The notes under the pieces were generated by a model that saw only the letters and a program-made list of their open reading frames with translations, was not told the DNA's origin and made no database searches. A DNA stretch of 64,000 nt from Lamellibrachia satsuma. Lineage: Eukaryota; Annelida; Polychaeta; Sabellida; Siboglinidae. The stretch is from positions 7,899,162 through 7,963,161 of the forward strand of contig BSQZ01000006.1 of the NCBI GenBank assembly GCA_033239005.1, written 5' to 3'. Positions within the stretch are counted from its first letter, which is position 1. Each line of letters starts with the position of its first letter. The position numbers and the translations under genes are program-made. Of this stretch, positions 12,801 through 25,384 are shown piece by piece.

Positions 12801-15800
12801 ACGGCAAGTAGCACCAGGAGAATGCACACAAATGTCATTCCTAAATGAACCCTGAGCTGAAACTGTTAGATAGCACAAAGCTGAAGGAGGTGAATGACTT
12901 CAAATACCCAGGTTCATGTATAGATTCCACCGAGCAGGACATACTAATCAGAAAAGGCCTTGCATGGGTTGCCGCAAACAAGATTAAGAAACCATTCATA
13001 AAGCTATCTGTAAAGTTGTAATACTGTACTTACTAAACTTTCTACAGATGACTGAAGGATGCAGACCACAGTCATTCTTTCCAATGGTGGCCATGTTAAT
13101 GTTTTGCATGATTGTAAGAACATATGACCATTAAATAAATATAAAACTTCATGACATCTGCTTGCAAAATGTTACCAATGTGCTGAACGGTTTGGTGACA
13201 ATCACTTAGCTCCGGCACAACACCTGTTGTGACAATAAACTCATTGACATCGACTAACTTGCATATGACAGTACTTGGGGCAGTGTCCCATGTTTGTATA
13301 TTAGAAATGTCCTCATCTGAGGAATAAGTGCAGGTGTGCGTTACCTTTGCGTGTCTTGATAATTAATTCTAACTTGATGAGAAGAAATCCAACCAAAATG
13401 AAGGGGGATGCCCGGGTACCTGCTGGACACCCCCTAGATCCACTTATGCTTAAGCGCAACCATTGTCAATCGAGGTGAGTAAATTACAATTCTACAATCT
13501 TTTTCTATATACTGAAGATACTTTGCAGATGTATTAGTTTGATTTGTACTCCTCATGCAATCGGAAAAAAATGTGAATTCATTGGTCTTTAACGTGATCA
13601 CACATAATATACGGGACGGCCACACTTGTCTGTAGATCATCAGTATTGTTTCAGGCAAAATATAACTGTTCGTCCATTTAGTATCTTTTTTTGGGTTTGT
13701 CTTTTGTTCATGAAGTTACTTTCCTAGTTTATTTCAGAGCTGGTCTGTATGTGCAGGTGAAAATCACTGTCAAGTGGGGATTAAAGACCATTCAAAAAGA
13801 AGATATTGGAGTGGTAAGTTTAATACATGTATATAGTAGACCTACGTATGCTTCAGTAATTCTTATTTGTTAAAATAAAATGTATTTTAGTGTAAGCAAT
13901 TTTGCTTTTTTCATGATGTGAATAGTTGTATCTCACATTTTCACTTTGAGTAATTTATGTTGCTATGTTCGAAGGTTAGCAGTAATAACTGAAGTAATTT
14001 TCTGTCTCTTCTGCAACAATTAACATGCAAGTTTCTTTGATATCTATTTAGATACAATCAAGAAAGGAGGAGGACTATGAAGTATAATTTCTGAAGCAGT
14101 CAGGAGGGAATTTACAATTGGCCCAACGTGGATGACATCGCCTGGGTTGGGGTGGCAGACATAATTGGCCCACTGGACCTCAACAGACTGGGAAATAGAA
14201 TTCTGAATTGCTCCTTCTTCATGTTATTTGTGCCTTGAATAAAAGTTTCTGAACTCAGAATGCCTTGTCATGTATTTGTATTTGATTTTCTCCCTTAACT
14301 CTTTGTCGGTGTCACATGTAACACTGTGACAGCAACGACTGACTTTTGCTTTCTGACAAGAAAATACAATCTCTGTTTTTTTATGATCTACACATAATTT
14401 GAGTACATGGTCATGAATAATGCTATTGGCAACAGGATGGAAAGTTGTTGAAAATGATTATCTATGGTAACATTTAAACAGTGGTGTCACGTGTGTTACA
14501 TCATGACATCTTTAAGTTGGTCGTATATGTTCCACGTTTGAAATTTTTGACATGAATTCAACCTACTGGTCACCAATTCTGGAGAACTACTCAAATACAT
14601 ACAATTCAATCAAATAACGAAAAGCAGCAGAACAAATACACACAATTCAATAAAATTGATGTAATCGTTTTTCCATGCAACCTGCTTTGGCCCCCAGTTT
14701 TTGTGGCAACCCCTAGATATTGGTGAGGGTTCAGCAGGCACCCAATAATTTTAGTTTTTTCTTGAACAATTGTGAAATCTGATGTTACCTGCTTTAGATT
14801 AGTCGTTTTAGAAATTTTAATACATACAAAATAGTATGTGAAAACTTGTATAATACTGTATTTGTCCAGGAACACGCGACCAGATTATAAAATGTTTTCT
14901 AACAGCTTTAAATAAAATCCTTGGAGCTGCATTAAAACTTTTTTAGGCATGAGAGTGGATGTGTCAGTACAAACTTTGACCCATCATAAATTATGCACCT
15001 AAAATTTAATATTATAAAATACCCCAAAGACCTTCATTTCTACTGATTTGGTTGGATATATTTGTAATCAATTATAATTTTTGCATACATCAATGTTTGC
15101 AAAAAGATGTTAATGTGTCTGCTGTCAGTGAGTCCTTCTTGTGTTTAGCACCGCATATCATAAGTCATTGCATTTACTCAAATTTCAAAGCCCTTCAATC
15201 AAGACAAATTACAACTGGGTATTAACAGGGGTCATCTGTATATATGTAATTTTGCTAAACTATTTTCCATATTTGAAAGTTTTGATAATTAACTCTTGAA
15301 GAACTATACTGTTAGGGTATGTTAGTGTTACTAGAAAAACCTCATTAAATGGGCAGTTTATAGAGTAATGAACACATGCATACACGTTTGATACATGTAC
15401 CGTGATGTGCTTAGCTACATTCAGAATTTGGATGTTGACCTAGCTGTGCTAGTGTGTTCACTTTAAAAAATCACAGGTATGGCAGGTAGTCTTTCTAAAG
15501 TCATAGTATATTCTAGAAGAACATAAATCTGAACTCTGTTCCTGTGTACACCAGGTGTGTTTGAGCAACCAGTGATGAGACAGCTAGCGTACATGTGGCG
15601 ACTGGACGATGATTCACAGCTACTAGCTCCCATCAAATACGATGTGTTCCGCTTCATGCACAGTAACCACCTCGATTATGGCTATGTGTGGCGCCATCTG
15701 GATGCGTCTGTATGCGTTACAGGGTTGTGGCAGGCAGCACAGGAATTTCTGCGCAACACAGCTATCAAACCAGAGTTCTTTCACAAATGGACGGAACCAT

Positions 15801-18800
15801 ATATCTTCTACAACAACTTTGAGGTGTCGCGCATGTCGCCGTGGCTGTCAGCTGACTACCGCCGCTACATTGACTACATTGACAGGAAAGGTGGCATCTA
15901 CTACCACCGGTGGGGTGATGCCCCCATCAAAGGCATTGCTGTGTCAATATTCATCCCAAGAGAGCGCACACATTTCTTCACAGACATCGGCTATAAACAT
16001 GGCAGCTTTGTGAATGGTGATACCAACAGCGCACAAGTTTCCATGTACAACAAAAAACCACAGCTGATTTTGTAGGCACGTCATAGCAAATATAGTTATG
16101 TTTATCAGCAATGTAACAACTGTTTAGCTAGAACATTGATAAGGCATCAGGATTTCCAAAGAAATTATATTTGATATTTAAATAGGTAAGCCTGAATGGT
16201 TTCCTGAGGGGTATACAAAATAGTTATCTCAAACACACAGCATGGGTACAGTATTGTGCACAACTGTTCCTGATACAAGTGTTATATGTAGTTTTGGATG
16301 TTAAGTATGGTCTGCCTGTCCATGCTTTGGTTGCCGAGTAACCATCTCTCTCACCACTTCTTTACTTCAACATTATAGATTAATATTATTATACTTTAAC
16401 ATTGTACAATAGTAGAATAAGGATCTGGTGTATTTACAAGCTTACATTTCCTTTTTGCTTTGCCATTTACAGTCTGATAATGATCTGGCTCTATAAATTT
16501 ATGTTTGTTACCTATCATGTGTTGTGTACATTTTCTGATCTGATCATTGCACATTAAATTTTTTAGACACGCAAGACTGATTAATGAAACCAACATGTGG
16601 CTATGACTGTCAGTGGAATTAGGGCTGGTCCCCATTCGACTGACAGTTGGCAGCAATTTCAAAGCCATAGCCAATCGGTGATCGACAGCAGGTGCATCCA
16701 ATGTAACCTTCTTCAAAGCTCAGATCAGGAGTGGCGTAAGTCAATATCAAGTTGCAGTGTGTAGACATGTCGCTCATATAAATGCACATATAATTTAGCT
16801 GCACCGTGTCACTCAACCAACTGGGGCACAAATCACTCACGTAAACTGGCCTTTAGAAATGTAATCTCCCCTTTCGCTTCAGTTGTTGCGTGTCTTACCT
16901 TCACTGTAGAGTGGTGCTGCCCGTCTAACAAGCTGGTCCGCCAGTTCCAGCGAGTCGGCCGCATTCACCTGCAGCTCCCGAGTCAGTCCCATCAACAACA
17001 CACGCATCAGTGTGTTCTCATACACGGGTACTTCACACACAAGGCGTAGCATCAGTCTAAACAGTCAACACATATTTGGACTACACATATATCAGTGTTT
17101 TCGTAAACAGGTACTTCACACACGAGACGTAGCATTCGTCTGAACAGTCAACACATACACTGGACTACACATATATTGGTGTTCTCGGGTACACGTTAGA
17201 AAACACGAGACATAGTATCAATCTGAATCGTGAACACATACTTTAGACTACATGTATATCAATGTTCTCATACATGGGTACTTCACACACGAGACATAAC
17301 ATCAGCCCGGATGCTCAACCCATACAAATCCTTTTTTCCGTAATTTTGAAATAAATGCGGGATACAGTTGTATCATCATTCATTCAAAATTCAATTCATC
17401 CCCAAAATTCTGTATTGAAAAAAATATATAACCCACACAAATTAAATGTCTGCTTATTTCAATGTTACATAAAATTCCCCCACCACTAAAGCTGTGTTTA
17501 CATGTGGCATATCACCAGATTGCAGCTTGATCATCCTGTGTAAGCTGTACATCGCTGCAATGCATTACGGCTACGTTGCACAATATACAACTAGTCTCAT
17601 TTTTAAGTGACGTAGTTGACTGTCTCCAAAATATGACACTGACCCTCGATCAACCTCCGGTGGCCAGTTGTCCATCTTGTAGTAGTATTCAGGTTTCTCC
17701 ATAAACAGTGCCTTCTTCAAACTGTCATGGAGAAAGCAGTCTATTACTCCACAAGTTATGTAGCTTGGCAAGTAAATGTCGCCATTAACTTCCTTGATAT
17801 ATGATCAACAGATTATTAGTCATTTACAATAAATCTATTCAAGATGCACCATGAAATAGTGTAGCATAAATGGAAGTTTAAAAAAAAATCATGAAAACAG
17901 ATTTTTTATATGTTGCTTAGTACAATGTCATAAAACCCATAAGTTGTATCAATCATAAGCATAGCTATTTTTCTTTGGTTATAAAGAGAGAGAGCACGTA
18001 CAAAACACAACTTTGTTCACAACCGGAGTGCTACAACTAAATAGTTTTCCACACTTAAAAATATGACACAGTATCAGAAAAAGAAGTAGTGAAACAAAGA
18101 AACTAGAACTAACCAATGGATGTAATCAGCTGACTTGCAATCGAACATCTTCGGTACAACAGTATGCAGCCACCAGATGGCGTCACGTTGTATTGTGGCG
18201 ATCTGCTTTTGGAATGTTCGCAATTGTTCTGTGTCTGAATCACAACATGCTATAATAAAGTAGGAATTCTAGCTCAATCATGGTTTAGTGTTGGATCCAT
18301 GCACTAGGTTGCAGGCAGTAGCAAAAGGGAAATACCTCCACCAAGTGGTTTACTACTGGTCCTTATGATCTGTGAGGTGTTTTGATAACACTGTTACTGC
18401 CTTCAAAGTAACATTAGAATGGTCACCTTCCCATGGCTGGTGATTATGCCAGTTAATGTAGATAAGATTTAGTTCCAAGGCAAACAATTCATCCATTTTC
18501 TCACCATACACTACAAATGAGATTTTCTTTTCACTTTCAATTACTGCTGTACGAATTACATTACAAATGTATACATCATGTTTGTATGGTGCATAAAAGT
18601 AGCACATACAATCGTGCCTCGTTATTGCGCGTCCCGTTTTAACGTGTCTGGATATAAGGTGGTCAGTCATGGACCCCGATTTTCTGCCAGGGAAATGACA
18701 AATAGGCCTGTCTTTCAAGGGCATTTGTGTGACAATTCTCAATAAACATTAAGTGAACAATGTCAATGAACAAGTGGCTGTTCTTCGTTTTGCGTTGCCG

Positions 18801-21800
18801 CTGGCATCAATTGCTGATGCTGGCTTTGGTGGTTCGTAAATTGCAATCGAGATTCACAAATACGCCTCGTGTAAGAATCAGATAAACACTCTTAAGTGCA
18901 ATTTAATATGCTGTGCCAATACAACACTAGGGTGAAATGGCCTACTTCCACCGCATCGTAAATCTAACTGTTTTCGCAGCGAAACCAACATGCCAAATGC
19001 CTAGCCCAAGGTGATGCTAGTGCATGAAAATATGAATTCGTCATCCGCATATGAAACTGTGAATCAATGTTAAGTGGTGCGTCGTGAATTTTGCTTTGGT
19101 TGAGATCGGTTGAAAGACGAAGTGAAGCAATTATTAATTCTACTTGTTGTATTCTATTTAATCAGCTTTCATGCTGCGTGTGTCAACTCAACTCAACTGC
19201 TCAGATTATTACTTTCGATTCATAGAACTGTTGATTTTGTACATTGTCATTATAGCAGATCTATTCCATAACGGTATACATACATGTATTTTAATCAGTT
19301 CAACAGGGTGTGACATTTACAAATACACATTGACGCTTGTTGACTCATTTAATAAGCTCTATAAACTGCGTATTGACGTATAGACAGTGCTGCCAGCACA
19401 CAGTGCCAGTGGCTTCGACAGAGTTCTTGGACTTCATGCATGATCGCTGTTGGTTAGTAGCTCCCTGGTGGCAAATATGGGAAGATCTAACGCGCATTAT
19501 AACAAGGCTCAACTTTATTAAGTGAGCGATAACACACTTTTTACACTACAGTTTATTCTATGTTTGTGTCACATTCATTCTCTGGATTCTCCACAGACAG
19601 ACAAATAGAATAGGCACAATGATACACCATAAACAATGACCATGAGGCATCCTGACCTTTGTGACAGCCGCGAGCCATGGCTGTAAAGGCCTCTCTCACA
19701 CTGGGAGTGATACAGAGCAGTTCTGTCAGAGTTATGAGGTCTGTGAGAGACAGAAACATCCGGTCCTAAAACAAGCAGATATGCGGCATGATCACCCAAT
19801 CAACTGCTGCTACAAGGTCGCCAGTGGACCTCCTTAAATATATGACACACTTGGTTTTGTGACACCTAAACAGCCAGAATCATTACTCATATTTCATATA
19901 ATTTACATAAGATTCTAACTAAAAAAATAGAAGAAAGGTTCTAAGACACATTTGTACTACTCTGAAATGGCATGCAGTACCCAGTGCAATGCAATTGTGA
20001 AGCTATAATATCTTGAACATATCTATTGAAACAGCGGCAGAGAAACAGGCATGAAATAGAAACCCACTGAGCAAAGTGTATATTTTTGATATATCTTAAT
20101 AAAGGATAACCAACAAAATAATGGTCTGTTCAACTACTGATGGTAGCCAGAGTTACATTTACTTGGTCCACACAAATATAAAAGTTCACATATACATCAC
20201 GTGGAAACATTTCCTGAAAAGTGATAACATTTAATCTACAATTAAAAAAGAATAAAAGCCACAACTAAAATAACATAATTAACAATCGTCATAAGTTGAC
20301 TTTTGATGGAATGAAAGCAGCAACTTGTGTCTGTTCCCTCCACACTTCCTTGTTAATATATCAGTGAGAACACTTCAGCTGGTTCAAGGCCTACATCTCT
20401 GGCAATCAAGTCGGGCTATGTCTGTCAGGACTTTCTTACCCCAATTAGCCATTGCCAAAATACCAGCTTGGAGGCTGGTTGGTTGACTACCCTAGTGCAA
20501 TGACCAACAAATTGCAGTTGTCGCCTTCTTAGCACTACTGACCACGGTGACAGGTCACCATACAGTTGGATGTTGATACTATGGCCCAGACATTGTATAT
20601 GCAAACTTTGCAGATACCTGGTAAACAGCCATCAATTCGGTCTTTGAAGGAGATAATAAATGCTTTTCAAATGTAAGGAACATCCGTTTAAAATCAACAA
20701 CCTTAAAAATGCAGTTCTGGTCTTCACTGTTTTATGTACTCATCTGTAAAAGGAATATGGAACAGTTTGACTAAGTCCTAACACATTATTTACAGCATGG
20801 GTATACTGTTCAACAAACCATAAATTATAATTTCTCTACCTTTAGTGGAGGTTCTAAACTGTGGAAGTCTCGTTCTTCCATGAGACCAAGGGCAAACTCG
20901 TTGAAGTTGAAGTCATGCCTGGCTGCCTTCACAATCTCACGCACGAGCGCACGTACAGCACGCAAGTAGTCATCACGGTTACACAGCAGGTCTTGGAAGA
21001 TGTCGGCTAGCACCTACAGACAGTCAAAACACAATGTTGTAACACCATTACTACAGTGTAAACACAGCACCAAAACAACATTATTATAGTGAAAACACAA
21101 TGTAATAACAACAATACAGTGAAAACACAATGTAATAACAACATTACAGCATAAACACAGTATAATAAATGTGCAATCAATGTAATTAACAAGCATATCT
21201 GAAAGGTGCAAGCTCAACCTTTTTATAACTCACTGATAAAATAATTGTATTTAACAATGTTGACATAGGTTTTACTTCTAATTTTTAATTACACACATTT
21301 AATAAGTGTACCTTAAAATTCATTTGAGAAGTTTTATAAGCACATTCTATGTATAATTTTTCATTTTATGTAAAGCACATTGAGCTCTCAAGAAAACTGC
21401 ACTACATTAAGTAAATTTATTATCATTACAAAACAAATTTTTGCCATTATTTTTGTGTAAATCTTTACCAAAAGATTTGTTATTACTATTTCTTACAGAA
21501 CAAGCAGGTTCTTGCACTATCAACCCGTATTTTACTATCAATAAAAGTAGTATTATCTGCTTATTAGTGTACAGACCCTGGCTGACAGCTCCGGAGAGTG
21601 GTTGAACATTGTGGACAGGAGAGACATGTTGTTCGGATTGCGTGAGTTTGACAGTTCATTGTAGATGGCATGCATCATGAGCGTCTTCAGGTTGTCTGAA
21701 TGCTGGCTCAGTAGTTCTCTGCAATAAACAATCAGATCGTCTCAGTACAACAAACATCTGGTCTCTAACTGGCCAATACATGATTAAGATACTTGTCTGC

Positions 21801-24800
21801 ACTTGTCTACATTGTCAACAAACTTTAAAGTACAAAGTCAAATCGGTTTTGTTGTTGTAAAATTGTTTTATTAGTACAGTATAAATTTATATTTATTCTA
21901 TCATCTTGACTGCTCAAATGTGTTTAATGAACCACTATTTTTAATATAATTTGATTACAATCTGTGTAATTTTAATAGTTCAACAACTATGACAGCATGT
22001 TTATTATGCATGCTGAATGACAAGGTTGCCATTCATAAACACGTAATGGAAGGAAATACACCAAACAGTCGACCTATCCTGTGAATTAATCCTCACTATG
22101 AGATGAGTCACCTCAAGAAAAACTAGTTTCTATTCACTACTGCCTTGGCACGTGATGGCTGGGCCATCTCTGTAGATCTCACCTGATGCAGAAGAGATGG
22201 TGGTTGATGAGAACTTTGGTCTTCAGTCGTATTTTGCTGATCTGACTCATCACTTCAACATCCTGCTGCGAGTGCTGGTCACAGTTCATGCACACGGCCA
22301 TCAGTAGGTCCTGGGCCGGGCGGGTCAACTACAAGCATAGATAACAAGGTTCATACACAGTCATCAGTAGGTCCTAGGTCAGACGGGTCAACTACAAGCA
22401 CAGAGAACACAGTTCATATACACGGCCATCAGTAGGTCTCGGGCCAGATGGGTCAACTGCAAGCACAGAGAACACAGTTTATACACACGGCCATCAGTAG
22501 GTCCTGGGCCGGATGGGTCAACTGCAAGCACAGAGAACACAGTTTATACACACGGCCATCAGTAGGTCCTGGGCCGGATAGGTCAACTGCAAGCACAGAG
22601 AACACAGTTTATACACACGGTCATCAGTAGGTCCTGGGCCGGATAGGTCAACTACAAGCACAGAGAACACAGTTCATACAAACAGCCATCAGTAGATCCT
22701 GGGCTGGACGGGTTAACTACAAGCAGAGAGTACACTAATAAATCAACAGGAAATATCATCCAACCACTGCTGGGTTTGGAAGATCCTGGTATTAAAGGGG
22801 CACAGAGGCTTAGGGTTAGAGCACTGGACTTTCAATCGAGAGGACAAGTTTTCGAGTTCATCTGCTGTCGTTTCGAAGCTTAGACTCCACGTCGTCTGCA
22901 TCTTTCGGAAATTGCTATTTTATTTAGTTTTGGTGAAACCATCAGACAAACTAATAAATTATTTTTTACCAGGTCTGGTCAAAATTTAGCAAAAGTAGTC
23001 CAGCTCTATATATATAATAACATAAGGCTGCTCATTCTTTTATATACTACGATCTAACAATCAAAGTCAATGACTTTAATAAAAGTGTGCACTATCTTGT
23101 AAAAACTACTGTGCATATAACTTAAACTGTTCATACTACAGATCTGAACATCAACGAACCCAATTCGAGATGGGTTAAATCAACTGAGAAGGAAGTATTA
23201 AGCTGCTTGTGTGTTTCATTTTCACATAGCGAACTGAGCCATCCATACCTTTGGGTTCTGCAGCCACATCTCAAGTCGCTGTGCAGCCATGGTGCGCACT
23301 TCACTGTAGCCACATGCAACAGACATCACTCGCAGCAGGTTACGTGACCCACCATCCATTGGCTGACGACGGGTCAGGTGATCTCTCAACAGGTCGAGAA
23401 CATTTGTCTCAATGCTCACTTGCTGGTAGGTGTATCTAGAGGAGGAACACATGCAGCAAAAGAATTTTTTATATTTGCAAAGCCCTTTAGTCTGCAGCAA
23501 AATGTGTTTTCAAGACAAATAATCAGGAGGAAACGGGACATCTAGGGCTGGAGCAACGAAGCGAACTGACTAAGCCAGTGGAGCACTGACCTTGGGAAGA
23601 CAAAGGAAGAGATATCTTCACTGAGGGAGGAACTGGGTCGACTACTTCCATTGTCTGTAGTAGAATCGATGCTCCTGTCCTCGTCCTCCCCAAAGCTGCT
23701 GGTCTGAGAGGGGCTAGCTCCTACAAGTACAGGAGTTCATCAAGTTATGCACGTCTTATTTACATTCAACTTCTTTGGCATACATACCGATATTGCCATG
23801 CAGTGATCTCTCCATATGTCATAAAACTGACATATAATTATTTTTGAAGCACACGGCTTAGCGTTGAACCTTCATTCTCACGACAACTATACTGTAACAA
23901 TGGCAACACGTACCTGCCGAGATGGGTTGATCAAGCCGGGTGTCACTGCTCAAAGTGCTTCGAAACTTTGTGTTGAAGGCTGACTGAACGTTTTGTACAA
24001 ACATCTTACAGTCAGATCTGTCGACCCAGACACGCTCTCCCAGCGAGTCTTCCAGCAGAATCTGCAAGAACCAGGATGTAATGAGAATGTGGCATGGTCC
24101 TTGGCCAGCGATGGCCACAATCTAGGTTGATGCAACTGTGTTAATAAGTTTCTTATAGCTCTCTTTGGCAAGATGAGAACTTAACATGTTGTGCACATAA
24201 GTACCGAAATTAGGTTTGCAAAACACCAGCTAGTTCTGTAAAAACAATAATGGTAATTATTAATTATTACCCAAATCGATTTGAATAGAACACGTTTGAG
24301 TTTATAAATATAAACATTTATATAAATGTCTATATACCAGATAAAAAAATCAAATAAATAAACAAAATCTGATTTAAATAAAAAATCTTTTTACATTTTT
24401 TTAAATCATGATTTTTTTAACCCTGCCCACAATGCCACCAGAGGGAGCTGCAGCAGCACACCTTGACGAAGCTGTCAGGCCAGTTCTCCTCATCCTGAAA
24501 GGCGGCCATCATGACATTGCAGGTCAACACGGACACAAGGGCGTTACCCTTCGCCTTGAAATTCATGGATACATCTCTCTTCAGCAGACTGCAGAAGGCC
24601 TGCAACACAGTCAGTGAACTAAATAACTGCTTCGTTCTCTTTTCTACCTTAAACCTTCATAGATATTATCAGATAGCAACATCTATAAAACGACAAGCAC
24701 ATTAATGGCATAATCTTATCTTTCTAATCTTGCCTTCTTAGCTTACTAGCATATTCATCCATCTGTTTATAACGTCAACACTGTACTTGTATTTCTGTCG

Positions 24801-25315
24801 ATTTAGGCGGGATCAAGTTTCCTTATTCTATTGTATTACATCTAAAACACTTTCAAAATGATTTTACCATGACTCATCACAAAATTACAAATATTTAAAT
24901 TATGCTGAGTGTTTATATACTAAACCTAGTACTCATGATAAATATCCATCTGAAAGAAACTTTATTTTTTTGCAGAGTCGGACACCATCAAGCTTGATAG
25001 ATAACATCTCAGCTAAAAGAAAGTCTGGTATAAAACTGTAAAATCATTTCTAGCTTACCTCAATAACAACCTCACTACCAAAGAACGAGGGTCGACTGCG
25101 AGCGAGGTACATGAGACCGAGGTAGATTGCTGGGTCAGGCTTGGCTCTGTTCATCTTGAGGTACTTGACTGCCCCACACAACAACGCCTCAATCTTCTCA
25201 TCATCATTGCTATCCTCCGCATCATTGATAGCACTGAGGAGGTCTGCTGGCTCCACTACAGAAGTGACATCAAACTGTCAACAGCTGTCTGAGCCCTTTC
25301 TCTCTCTATATATAC

Positions 25316-25384
<69 letters not shown>

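Noticed and set aside
22815..22875. tRNA gene
   Set aside because: A tRNA-like A box and anticodon arm are present, but the acceptor and T stems do not pair and the B box is decayed. A SINE head fits better.
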